A stretch of 64,000 nucleotides of DNA. Source: Axinella damicornis. Taxonomy: Eukaryota; Porifera; Demospongiae; Axinellida; Axinellidae. Positions 30,994 to 42,500 of the stretch are shown here, piece by piece. Positions within the stretch are counted from its first letter, which is position 1. Each line of letters opens with the position of its first letter. Made by a program: the position numbers and the translations under genes. The notes under the pieces were generated by a model, which was not told the origin of the DNA, searched no databases, and saw only the letters and a program-made list of their open reading frames with translations. The DNA lies in assembly GCA_963931865.1 (NCBI GenBank), contig OZ007508.1, positions 11,840,781 through 11,904,780 on the forward strand, given 5' to 3'.

Positions 30994-32330
30994 TATAAAC
31001 CTCCATCTTTGTTGTATCCAGTGGTGCAAGTCTCATGTCCATAGGTTGTAGGGTTCAAGAGATATGACAGTACGAATTCACCCATGTAAACCAAATTCAT
31101 GCATATTCAGTGGTTGAGTCGAGGGGCTCATTGCTCCAAATCTGATGGGGTTGTCACAATACTTCCACATGTATTTACAAACCTCAGTCTTTGTTGCATC
31201 CAATGGTGCAAGTCTCATGTCCATAGGTCGTAGGATTCAGGAGATATGACAACACGAAGTCACCCACATAAACCATATTCACACAAATTGGTTGAGTTCA
31301 GGGGCTCATTGCTCCAAATCTGATGGGGTTGTCACAATATTTACACATGTATTTACAAACCTCAGTCTTTGGTGTATCCAATGGTGCAAGTCTTGTGTCC
31401 GTAGCGTGTAGCGTTCTCGAGATATGGCAGCATAAATTCACCCACGCAAACCAAATTCATGAAACATGGTTGACTTCAGGGGCTCATAGCTCCAAATCTG
31501 ATGGGGTTGTCACCGCTATTTTCTGAAAGTACAGAGATGGGGCTTTCATCAGGCGCAGGTCCGATCATCATAGCACCCTGCGTTCTTGCACTACAGGCGC
31601 TTGAATCTGACCATCTTCAGACGCTTCAAGCTATACCCGACTTTACAGCGTTCTCACACAAAGACGGGAGCAGTCTCAACTGTCTTGATAGCTAAATAGA
31701 CTCTTGACCACCTGAGATACACATATCTCACAGGATACGTCGTTCGCATGAACACATCTTGGAACAGTCGGTGCCAAAATCTGCTTCTCGAAGCCGTCTG
31801 ACATGGCTGTTTCGTTACACGGAAATCGCATAACTCCGAATTCATAACGAATACTACCGGAAGAGGTAACGGACGAATACGAACCTCCGTAAGCTTGCAC
31901 TCCCTCCTCTGGCACGAAGCCATTTTGATGCAACCAGAGGTCACGCGTGCCAAATGCGCATGCGCAGTTCACATGCAAACGCACGTTGCATTCTTTTTTA
32001 TTGCATTTCGGGCGCTTGGTGATCAGCTGAATCCTTGGAATCCATCATCTGGTGCCTCACTACCCCTGCGAGGAATTTCTACCAACCTGTTCTTGCCAAG
32101 ATCTATCGTGACTATGCCATCATGGAGGCGTGGCTTTCTTTTCATGACGTAACTACAGTGCGGAACATGTATATACCACCAATACTGTGAGTAAGGCTAG
32201 AGTTTTGGAATACTCATATTATTAGTGGAAATAGAATGAAGCATCAAAGCCTGCTCAGTGCTCAGCAGAAGGTTCACATCCATCAAGGCAATTAATAAAA
32301 TCTGACATCAGGAAAGTTACACATTCCATG

Positions 32331-32957
32331 TAGTCTCGTTCCCAGACCCAAACAACCCCAGCGAAGATCGCTTGCAGTATCTCGCGGGGAAGGAGGGTCT
32401 GGTCATTTGACCGCGGGCAGCGCGGATCTACGGAATGTTGACAATTTCATTTACACGTGACATCATTTCCGTAGTATAAAATTTCGCCCATACTGTACAT
32501 GTAGTTAAGCGTTTGTTCATGGCTTGTTCACAAGCGCTCGAGCGTTGTCGCTGCCTGGTGACTCTATGGCCTTACAGTACTGCCTGATGACATACCTGAC
32601 TGTCGTGATCGTCGGATTCTGCGCAGTGACTACCCCCAAGCACCTGCTGCCAGTACTAGCCACCATTTTATCTTGCCGCTTTGAACGGTAACAAGTCCAT
32701 GAGCCTACTTGCCGTACGCCGTATCGGCATCAATCGTTTCACTAGTCTGGACTGCCACATGCAAGTCATTTTGAGAGCGCTTCTAAATCAGCGGAAAAAT
32801 ATTTACGGTAGAATTTGATAATTAACCAATAATTGAGTACGCCTGCATACCAGGCGTAGATCCGCGTTGCCCGCGGTCAAATGACCAGACCCTCCTTCCC
32901 CGCGAGATACTGCAAGCGATCTTCGCTGGGGTTGTTTGGGTCTGGGAACGAGACTAA
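32331..32957. mobile_element. 627-bp DNA transposon, TAGTCTCGTTCCCAGACCC subfamily
   Basis: About 100 bp of inverted ends: tagtctcgttcccagaccca ... gcgggcagcgcggatcta on the left is mirrored from about 32855 to 32957. The 8-bp duplication ATTCCATG is at 32323-32330 and 32958-32965. The interior (about 32440-32850) has no open frame of note. As the longest member, it may be closest to the element that mobilises the short MITEs. Confidence 0.8.
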
Positions 32958-33039
32958 ATTCCATGCGCTCAAAAAACCTCACGAACTAGAAACAAAAAAT
33001 TTTCTTACAAAAATTACAAACGATTTAGTGATGGCCACC

Positions 33040-33195
33040 CCGATTGACTCCCGAAAAAGCAGACAAACAAGGAATGCCATTAACCAGCCTCAGTCCCATC
33101 CAATCCCTAAATTCTACATTTTTCAATGGGATGGGACTGAGGCTGGTTATATAATGGCATTCCTTGTTTGTTTGAGCATTTTTTGTTTCTAGTTA
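33040..33195. mobile_element. palindromic MITE, 'ggaatgccattaaccagcct' arms
   Basis: 33063-33103 (caaacaaggaatgccattaa... ccatcc) is the reverse complement of 33128-33172, around a short A/T-rich loop. An outer pair, gaaacaaaaaat / attttttgtttc, extends the hairpin on both sides. Confidence 0.75.
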
Positions 33196-33582
33196 CTATA
33201 TGAGCCAGTTGACACAATCAGAGTCCACTGAAATACTTATGCACGCGTGAAGTGAGAATAAGGCAAGGCATGAGGTATCATCATAAAAAGTGAAATTGTC
33301 TGGCAATTTTCATTGCACCCAAGGGGGTTACCACAATGGTGGCTAACATGGAGAGGGCATTAAACCTTGTCTCCTGGGAAGGACGGCTTTATATCCCTTC
33401 AGAACACGGCTTTACATCATAAACTTGAGGTGTAGAAGGCCTTCATGTACGTACGAGGCTATAGTCATAGTAACCTTGGAGTTTTAGGAAGACCACTCTC
33501 ACTTGTACAGAATGCACGTAGGACTTGGTGGCAACACTCCTCCAGGGAAATAGATACTAATTGTTTTCACTGTCCATTGTAG

Positions 33583-33654
33583 GGAAGTCCAACTTGATGG
33601 ATGCCATCAGCTTTGTGCTGGGAGAGAAGACACAAAACCTCCGAGTCCAAAAAA
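33583..33654 (+). pseudogene. SMC1 P-loop exon truncated by a transposon
   Basis: After an AG acceptor (ccattgtag) the frame reads [20 protein letters not shown] then RV. This is the SMC1 N-terminal head directly after the Walker A glycines ([22 protein letters not shown] in the family). The exon loses identity at about 33655, where sequence related to the MITE at 7504-8085 begins, and there is no splice donor. The upstream exon that should carry the rest of Walker A is not visible. I read it as a broken SMC1 copy. Confidence 0.6.
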
Positions 33655-34108
33655 GCGGGGACAGTATTCAACATGCAGACTAATCATCATTACAGTAGCT
33701 GTTGTACGCTGTTTAAATCAATTCCAGCAAACTATTTGCCAAAAATCTCCAGTGCGAAGACCGCCAGCAACTCAATTCTACTGTTGGGAGACATGCCATA
33801 GGAAGCGAGACGGAAGCGTTTTGTAGCTAGGTTAAACGGTCTTCGAAAGAATGACCCTTGAGTACGAATAACCGCCATCTTGACTCCCCTGTTTGGAATA
33901 CAGCGTCGTATAACATCGGAACAGTCATCAGTATTTACAAAAACGCTTCGTCCCAGCCCTTTCTGTACTGTTTGTGCCTATTTCAATACGGTCTTCCAAG
34001 TCCAGGTCGGATCACACAGCTCTATTTTTGGCGACAAAAGAACTATGAAATAGCGCTTAATCAAGTATACGGTGCGTGTATCCATGCGCAGGGATCCCGT
34101 AACCTTAA
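33655..34108. mobile_element. truncated MITE, GGATCCCGTAACCTTAA end
   Basis: Inverted relative of 7504-8085: shares gaaagaatgac, gtcttccaagtccaggtcgg and atggaggtcttc-type segments and ends cagggatcccgtaaccttaa at 34108. The left end lacks the matching TIR, so it is truncated where it meets the SMC1 exon. Confidence 0.6.
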
Positions 34109-34505
34109 TGCAAGATACAACTCAGTGTGAACAGTTCAACAATGTCGATTCGAATCTACTTCAAGCCAAAGGATGGTCTTCCCGATCCCATGGGGTTGTT
34201 ATCTTCCTGTCTGCCCTTGCAGGCAATCGCTCTTGCGAACTAGAGCTCTGTAGAGCACATACCCCGTGCGCAGTATGCTGCAGTGTATGGTGATGGTAGT
34301 AGCTGTGGGGTGTAGATGATAATATGACTTGGTAACCTTTACGTATAATTAGCTTGAGCATTTTGAGTGCTGAGCAGAAGTATTTGATCAATGAAGTGAG
34401 AGTACATAGAGATTACATGATGATTCTTTGACCATTGGATAATTAATTCAAAAGATTTACAGTGTGTGCCTAGCCAGTAGTTTGCTGTCACTAGGTATAT
34501 TTGTA

Positions 34506-34985
34506 ACATGGCAGCCATACAAATAGACGTTTAGCTGCCTGAGCCTGGGCTTCTCGCTGTCTCCTTGCCTCCGCATCCTCGACTGACTGAGATTGGGGCT
34601 TAGTTGCCTTAGCCTGGGCTTCTTGCTGTCTCTTCTCCTTAGAGCAGCGCTTCCTAAACATATACATAGTCAGTATAAAAAGCATGTACACAGAAATGTG
34701 CATGCATTGTAATCAACCTCGTACATATTATAACTACATGTATTACCTTTTCTTCGTCTGGGCATCTTGATGTCTTCTTGCCGCCGCATCCTCGTGTGAC
34801 TCAGATCGACGCTTAGCTGCCTGAGCTTGGGCTTTGCTGTCTCCTTGCCGCCGCATCACGAACTTCTTGCTGTCTTGTCTCCGTATCCTGAGCTTCTTGC
34901 ATTTCGCCGTATTCCTCAGCTTCTTGCATTTCTCTAAGTTTAAGGGAACGCTTTCTAACTCTTCTAAGATCCATAATGGACGTTC
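34506..34985 (-). pseudogene. charged coiled-coil repeat gene fragment, frameshifted
   Basis: On the minus strand, exon 1 (about 34980-34748) encodes MDLRRVRKRSLKLREMQEAE and repeats of RRQQEAQAQAAKR type, and ends at a GT donor (gtaataca). Exon 2 (about 34658-34506) encodes KEKRQQEAQAKATKPQ and ARRQREAQAQAAKR before a stop. Within exon 1 the repeat cagcaagaagcccaagc appears as cagcaaagcccaagc, a two-base loss that shifts the frame, so the gene is broken or the base calls are wrong. Repeats of this composition occur in the N-terminal part of some Helitron and other mobile-element proteins; no further domain is present here, so function is unassigned. Confidence 0.4.
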
Positions 34986-35989
34986 TTCAGTTCTGCAGTA
35001 TGAACACGTGCCAGAATCTGTGTACGTCCGTCTTTATGCCCGTATTTGAGTTGTAGACCGTAAAAATGGCCGATGTTTATGTTTAATAAGAAAGAGCTGG
35101 AGTGTGCAATGAATTCAAGCGGTATGGTAGTTATCAGGTACACAAATGCTTTTTAATTTTCTATTGCAATCTTTTTGTCGGGTTTAGCAATTGTCTAACA
35201 ATGTATATTGCGAGATTTCAATTTTTTCCGCCTGACAGACGACTGATAGACAGACAGACTGACGGACAAAAACGATTGCTTAACCCCGCTTCGCGCATGC
35301 GCGCACGGGGTAACAAGGAAGTGGAGGAGGTGATGAGCGTTAAAGGCAAGAAGCGTGGTCAATACAGGCAATCGTACAGGCAATGTGAGGTAATCGTACC
35401 CCCTCATCGCAAAAAGAGCGACCACACTCTTGCCAAACATCATGGTGAATGGTCCAACGACTGTTCCAGATTTTTTTTTGCATCAACAGCATATTGATCA
35501 TGCACGTTGCGTGGCTCCCTCTCACATACATTTCTCCAGTTGCTGCCCCCCATATTTCCATGGTAGCCTCTCGAATGCAACAAACTCCTTCGAACTCCTC
35601 CATGCCAGATCGCTCAAATTTCTTGACATTGCAAAATGTACGTGTGTAAAAAATGTTTCGTGTTAAAAATTGTTTCGCGGTAAAAATGTCAATACACATG
35701 TAATTTCAGCTCGAATAGTTCTCAAGTTATGGTAGTGCCATCTGCACTAATACACTACTGATTACATTCTTCTTAGCTTAAGAACAGCAAAAGACCATGG
35801 ATGTGTTGTGTGACAAGGTTCACAAGAATCCATGCACATCAGTATTTTAATGTGTGTGTGTGTGTGTTCGTGATGGCAGTGGGATGTTTGTGGGGCAGGA
35901 CTAGAGTAGTGATGCGCGACCTTCGTACTTCAATTTACTGACCCTCAAACTCACAAAGAATGTTCCAGAACATTGGGCATGGGCTGGAA

Positions 35990-36190
35990 CAGCTGGGGCT
36001 GCAAGCAGACGCAATCCGGGAGCAGCAGTCGAAGCGGACGCATGCAGTCGGAGAGCAGCAGTTGAAGTGAAATCAGGGAGCAGCAGCTCAGTGAAGTGGA
36101 CGCAATCGGGGAGTAGCAGCTGAAGTGGACGCAAACAGGGAGCAGCAGTCGAAGTTGGATCGATGCAATCGTGGAGCAGCAGCTCTGCAC
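35990..36190. repeat. minisatellite, 'gcaatcggggagcagcagct' units
   Basis: Five to six imperfect units of gaagtggacgcaatcgggga followed by gcagcag, 25-40 bp each. The leucine- and alanine-rich ORFs here (LLLPDC repeats) are products of the array. Confidence 0.85.
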
Positions 36191-36511
36191 AGAGAGCTGT
36201 CCGATGCTGGATTAACATGTAGGCGAATGAGGGAGAAGTAGCTGAGCGAGCAAAGCTACTTGTAGTATTTGAAACTTGTTTTGGTGGTTCATTACAGTTG
36301 CAACTTGCACTGGGACAGATGATGAACATCTGTATTATATTACTCAACTGTTTATTGTCATCCCTTGCGGGGACACTACAAAACCTGGACTCTGGATAAT
36401 GGACTGGATAATAGCTGGCAACTACATATACTGGGTGTTCGACTAGATGGCACTCTGAAGCTACCCCTACCATATACGCGTACTACTCCAAATTTGTTGC
36501 GCCGTGGCCTC

Positions 36512-36568
36512 CAGCCTCATTCACAGGCCGCGGTAAAACTGATTTTCTGCGGCCTGGGAATGAGGCTA
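36512..36568. mobile_element. foldback MITE, TAGCCTCGTTCCCAGGC family
   Basis: cagcctcattcacaggccgc pairs with gcggcctgggaatgaggcta. It lies 25 bases upstream of the exon at 36593. Confidence 0.75.
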
Positions 36569-36592
36569 AGTAGCTAACACCTTCATCGCCAG

Positions 36593-37111
36593 ATGAAATT
36601 ACTATCACTGCTTCAGATTTGACAGCCATCACTGCTCAGGCCGGTGCCACTCCACTCTACGATTCACCACGTGTACGTCTGTTGCATCCAGCAAATTGTA
36701 TACCAGCACCAATGCCTTTCACCCCTGGTAAGGACAATTCTATGTATAGTATCATAGCAGATTACATATGATTTATCGAATCATTATCCTGTCCATTATC
36801 CAGAGTCCAGTCCAGAGTCCAGGTTTTGTACTGTCCCTCCCTTCCCTACTCTTCGAATTTGTTATTGGGGAGTGACTAACTCTGTTGTGTGATATTTCCC
36901 AGGTGTGTGTCGACTACAGCAAAAGAAACTAATTGCTGCTGTCGAAAAGGCTTGGGACAATGGTAAGCTTTGGAGATCAAACTCCTTCACGTCTTGGTCT
37001 TGTCATGATCTTTACTTTCCCCTCACAGGGTTGTTGCCGTTCACTATTCCCCGAAAACTCTCAGATGAAGGACCTAGAAATCCATCATGGAACAAAATTG
37101 ATGTGACATAA
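36593..37111 (+). CDS. three 3' exons of an unidentified gene
   Basis: Exons 36593-36727, 36903-36962 and 37029-37111 join in phase (1, 1) with consensus sites: gtaagg, gtaagc, and acceptors cccag and tttcccctcacag. The last intron is only 66 bp. The joined frame reads DEITITASDLTAITAQAG ... RLLHPANCIPAPMPFTPG, VCRLQQKKLIAAVEKAWDN, LLPFTIPRKLSDEGPRNPSW and stops after KIDVT. About 91 residues are visible. No family is recognised and the 5' exons are not found; the exon at 36593 lies between inverted repeats, so transposon origin is possible. Confidence 0.5.
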
Positions 37112-39385
37112 TGTGAACGATTGAATGTCATCAACTAAACACCATGCATATTCTGCAATAAGGGGTGAAGTGTTGTTTTGCGTGAATGCATGCTATAACC
37201 ATGGATCTGGCCCAGGCCTACCCCATTTTTTTCTTCGGTTTGCTTTGACAGTAATACAATGACATGGAATTAATGAGAAGAGTGCCCACCAAAGAGCAGA
37301 AGATGGGGGTAGGCCTGTATGTGAACAATCATGCAGGCTAAGAAAATAAATTCAATTTAATTGATCATGAACCAGGCATAATTACTGTAACACTGGAACC
37401 TCTAGACAGAGGACAGACACGTCAATTGAGAACAATAAAACTGTGACTTCGTTTCGCACACCATTTTCTTTATTTCCATGCATGTGTCACTTAGCAATGA
37501 GTCATGATTATTATCCAAGATCACTGAATTAGAAACACGTAGTCAGATCGACGAGTCAGTGTTGTCAATTGAATGAGGCATTCGATAAGGTATGTACATT
37601 GCCGAGCTCCTTAGCAACTAATCCCCTTCCCATCCCACCCATGCTCCCCCATTGAAAGAGCATCCATGTCTTCTATAGCTATTATCCAGGGGGGGGGGGG
37701 GGGGGGGGGGGGGGTATACTTGTGAATGGTGTGAGCTCACTGAAACTGGAGTAACATCACCTCTTAGGGAAGTGAGTTTCTTAGTCTCATTCCCATGGCA
37801 GGCATCAACCCACTGGATTTGTCCTCTATTATGGATTTGTCCACTATTCTGATTCCAATGGATTTGTCCACTATCATGTCTGATTCCAGCCTTTCAATGA
37901 ACGAACCTGTGATGTCTGCATGGGGGGATATGTACTGGCATAATTATATATCGTATGATGTGAACAGCAGCAACAACTGAGTTTGCATGCAGGACGCTGT
38001 CTTTTACCCCCATGCAACCCGCGATACTGCTGGTTTTGAGTTCCTGTGGAATTTGTTCCAACTGTGAGAAAGATCTTTAGGACTTAATTACTTTGCCATC
38101 GATCCTGGCACACATGATACTATCGCCACTCCTTAAGGGATACTGAGACTGGATCTACACAAGGGTTGAACACTTATTGTTTCTCCATTTTCATGCATGC
38201 ATGTACTTTGTGCAAGAATTTCCATACTAAAACTTATCTAGGTCCTGCAACTAGCATGGAAGGTGTACATGACATGGTATTTGTAAGTGAGGAGGGTGTT
38301 TGAATGCACAATGCAATTATGATCAAATTCCCATCGTGTGTTGTTTCAAGAGGAATGTTAGACAGACTTATAAGAATCTGATGCGTGCTGCATGAAGATT
38401 AAATTTTAGCGAAAACAGTAGGACCTGCTGTATACCGTACACACATTTTCCTTACAGTACAAAAATATAAGATTCACACATGCACACACATGCACGTCAT
38501 GCATGCAGGTGAATTGTGGACTAATAAGCCAAAAATGTGGTGACCCATACTAAAACAGCAATGGTGGAAGTCAAGGAAATAGCTAGGGCCTAAAATTGTG
38601 ACCCAAAATTACTGGAGGAATAAGTAGATAGATACAGGACTATTAGCTGATATACCTCCAGCAGTTTGATGGATCACTCATGCAATCAATCTGTTGCTAT
38701 CTAGCTACGTACTATCTCTATCATGTATACCTTTCTAACCTTGTCTTGAATACTGATTATTCATAGATTAAGGGAACCTCGTTCCCAAGCCTCCTCCCAC
38801 CACAGCTGAGAGATAGAATCTGCATGGCAGAGGCCTGAGAACGAGGCTAGGAACCTTGTGTGCTAGTCACATGGCTTCACCCCTCAACCTGGCTCGATCC
38901 ACCCTACCAGTATCATCATATAATTATATTGAATGCTTATAAGCTCTTCCTTCAAGCTCTCATGCATGTAGCTATAGCTATATAGCCGTTTGCACCTAAC
39001 GTACACAGAGATTTGCACTGTCTATAAAAATAAGCAGCTAGTTGCCATGGATTTCCAAGTTGCCAGTAAACATGTATCCTATATACATGGGGCTTCAATA
39101 GCCTCGTTCCCAGGCCCCATCCGAAAATTTTTCGTATGGGGCCTGGGAACGAGGCTATAGGGCTTCAATAGAGTACACATACCCCCAGAGAGGTACGTAC
39201 TCTATATGGGATTCAGAGACCTTGCAGTGATGGAGCAATCTGCTGATTGGTGGAATTTGCACAACTATTATGAGAGGAGAATACACTGAAGCGGGTGTCA
39301 GCTCCTGCATGAGCTATAGGGAAGGATAATAACTATACAATCTGCTGACGTGGTGTTTTGTCTTCACCGATCGTGCAAGCAGCTA

Positions 39386-39421
<36 letters not shown>

Positions 39422-39527
39422 TATCATGAACATTCTGTGCATGTCCATGCAGTGTCTGGAGAGCCTAGTTAGTGCTTTGATGGTATAATACACAAGTATA
39501 CATGTGCAGTTTCTGAAGAGCTTATAG
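37112..39527. other. intergenic; G and C runs and MITEs, no gene
   Basis: Contains a run of about 25 G (37690-37714), a run of 33 or more C (about 39388-39420), two foldback MITEs (38775-38850 flanked by GGAACC; 39099-39157 flanked by GGGCTTCAA) and a short in-frame array of gatttgtccactat at 37815-37880. The ORF at 37795-37980 encodes that array (MDLSTI repeats) and is not supported as a gene. Confidence 0.5.
39099..39157. mobile_element. foldback MITE with 9-bp duplication GGGCTTCAA
   Basis: tagcctcgttcccaggcccc pairs with ggggcctgggaacgaggcta, one of the cleanest family members. GGGCTTCAA occurs directly left and, after two extra bases, right of it. Confidence 0.85.
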
Positions 39528-42500
39528 TTAGTGCTTTGGTCTAGTAGTTTTGACAGCCTGTGATATGGACTTGACCAGGTCTCGTGCATGCTTCAAGCTG
39601 AATGCTAAAAGGATATAGAAAAGAGGACAATAAATATAAAGGTATACATTATAGTCCAAGAGCATAGTTTGATGTACCCTTCAGCCTAGCTCTGACTGTC
39701 TCTGAGAAGAAGCCGCTGTCCATCCACTCCTCTGTGTCTCTGACGTAGTCAAACGGACACTTCCCACTCATATCCCGGGCTCCACAGTCCGCACCTGTGT
39801 CAGAATCATGTCATAACAACCACCAAACAATGGTGTAGCAACTACAGGATACGGCAGCAACATGAGCATATACCGGGTATATTACTATCATGCATGTGTG
39901 TTTACATAATATGTACTTATAGCCAAGAGTCATAAACAAACAGTTATTGATGTACCTTCAGGCTCAAACTATGGGCAGATCAATCTGATTACCTCCTGCA
40001 ATCACATCTCTGGCATACCATTTGCAATGAGTTTGCTGGCAGCGTAAGGGTTGTTGGTCTGGCATGCAGTGAAGAGTGGGGTTGAAAGGGAGTTGTTCTT
40101 TGCATCCACTTCCACCTCATCATTCAGCAGGAGGTCAACAATCTCTGGGACCTTGAGCAGTGCAGCTGCGAGGTGGAGCGGTCTGGACAGGGTGGAAAGA
40201 GAGTGGAGGGATGGAAGTAGCTTTGTTAAACAGCACACCGGCAGTTCTGACTACCGTAGTTGCAGTTCATTTCGTGGTGGGAAAGTTTTGCGGTATTAGC
40301 GGGTAGGAACACGAAGGACAGTTATGCCTAGCTGTGGAAAATATTTCATGCGTTTACTATTGCGGATAGTAAGTTAGTACTGAGTGAAGTAATTTTTACA
40401 TCAGCCCGAGAGGAACACACGCTGATGGGTGGAGTGACTGCTGAGGGTGATTCCTTATCTTTACTCAAGGAGGGTAAAATGAGAGACGGGGTCTGATATC
40501 CCGTCCCTACTCCCTCTGCTTTAAGACATTTGCCCTTCAAGCTAAGTAAGGTACTTAGTGGAGAATTAACCTGAGAGTATAGGGGTGGGGAGAAAAAGGT
40601 TTGAGGATAGCTGCTCCTCCTAATGTCGAGGCCACACCCTTCGTATGCATGTAGGAAGGGTCTAGTGAAGATGTATTGATGCAAGTGGGGACTAAAAGAT
40701 TTGCAATGTGCTAATACACTCTCAGATTAGCCACAAAGCAAGCCAACCTAGGTACAACTGTACCTATGATTTCCTGATGGCAAAGTAGTTGTGAGTGTGG
40801 TTACTCTAGCGTGCTAATTATGGCAGCTGTAATCCTACTCTCATTCCAGTAGTGCCCCAGTTGAGTGAATGCATCTTCAGCAGACACTTCCTCGTGAAGG
40901 GTGTGGCCTCAAGACTACTGCCACTCATTGACCAAGATAGGTGCGGAAATGAGGGGGGTACACGTGACAGGTTTTGATAGGTAACATGCCCTCTCGTTGC
41001 TTGTTCTAAGTATAGGTTATTGCAGGTCTCTTCTTAGCTGCTGTGTTTTAGAGACCTGAGGGATGCTACCAAGAGCGCTTATGTGCTCTTGATGCTACCT
41101 ATAATCACTGAGGGCGAAGCCTGAGATGATTACAGGTGCATCCCGAAGGTCTCTAAATGGCTAAGAGACTGCTTGAGTGCAATAACCAGCTAATATTATC
41201 TGTATGAAATACAAAGTTTTGGTGAGGATTTTAGAGACCTCATTAAGTTCAACAGATCAAGCACATTATGTCATGAAAACCTCTGCACAGTGCACTATAC
41301 ATTGTGAGTAACTAAGATCAGTTACCTGTTCCCTCTACTGTACACTGCATTGGCATCAGCACCGTGGTGCAGTAGAAACTGGAATGTCTCCATCGGCTGC
41401 TTGCTGAGATGGATGCATGGAGATTAAAAGGTTAAATTCACTGTGAAGTAACGATAGCCTCGTTTCCAGGCGATTGCCCAGCTTTTTGTCGCTTACAGTG
41501 TTCGTGCATGGGAGAGCCAGGGAACTAGGCTAAAGTAACAATAATATTATTATGCTCTAAATCTTGGTTAAGGTTCTGTAGTCTTGTGCCCAGACCACAC
41601 CCCCTTGTGGGGAGGTGTGGTCTGGGCACGAGACTAAAGGTTCTGTGAGCTATTACACACTCATGTGCAGGATCATGCGTTAAACGAGTGGACTCGGGGG
41701 GGGGGGGGGGGGGGGGGGGTCCCTTACCATCCAGGGGATGGCCCATTCAGGATTCTCAGTGCCAGCAAGTTGGCTTCACCAAGCCTTATGGGAAATCCGT
41801 GCTCAGCCAACCTGCAGTATAAATATATGGAACCGCACACTGACTCCAATCCATTCTTACTTCTTAGGTGTTCTAAAAGGATGACTGTGTGCAATTAGCC
41901 TCGTTCCCAGGCCGTTCCCACAGCCAGTATTTCATTGCTTCCAGTATGAAATACAGCGGGGGAAGGCCTGGGAGATCTGGCCAGGTGTGATGATGTCAGG
42001 TAGACAGATGGTAGACACATGGGGGGCGGTGCCCAACCATTTATAATACACTGTTCGCATCGATCCATCCCCGGCATTGTAACGGTATCGATTGCTAACA
42101 TCCAGCCTTTGGACGGACAGTACAAGACAGGACGTCGAGATTCTTCATTGGGCACCGCCCTCTGTGTGTCTACCATGTGTCTACCTGATGGCACTGCAGA
42201 TCTCCCAGGCCTTCAAAGTTCCCCCACCATATTTCATACCAGAAGCGGTGGTGGGAACGGCCTGGGATCGAGGCTAGTATGCAATGCAAGGCACTTACCA
42301 TTCAGCACATGTGAGATGGTCATTCATCAGGGCAAGGTACACAAGACTGGGGGAACCCTCCTGAGTTATAATGCAATGAAAGCATATTACTTTTACAATT
42401 GAAAATTGCGCGCTTGGGAAGCTTATACTTTAATGCCTACATGACTCAACGTAAAATGGGTTGTGTCAGGTACATACCTCATCTCCTGCCTGCTGCAAGT

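Larger units (their letters stand above)
28712..31913. mobile_element. 3.2-kb foldback element with tandem-repeat arms
   Basis: 28712 onward (gccagaggagggagtgcaag...) returns as reverse complement ending at 31913. The arms span about 28712-29810 and 31000-31913. Each begins with about 410 bp of unique sequence with short ORFs (contains CVSQVVKSLFSYQDS), then tandem units of about 178 bp starting gacaaccccatcagatttgg: five on the left (29123, 29302, 29480, 29648, 29825) and three inverted on the right (about 31142, 31319, 31499). The 1.1-kb middle has no recognisable gene. Long inverted arms built of subterminal repeats are the hallmark of Foldback/Galileo-like and some other non-autonomous transposons. 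Confidence 0.8.
35045..36592. other. no supported gene; minisatellite and MITE
   Basis: ORFs at 35102-35497 and 35340-35699 lack splice sites or known motifs. A minisatellite occupies about 35990-36190. An inverted pair aaaacctggactctggataa (about 36378) / ttatccagagtccag...ttttg (about 36795-36835) flanks the exon at 36593, suggesting that exon lies within or between transposon arms. Confidence 0.5.

Noticed and set aside
35901..36473. 190-codon minus-strand ORF rich in LLLP repeats
   Set aside because: Produced by the gcagcag minisatellite.
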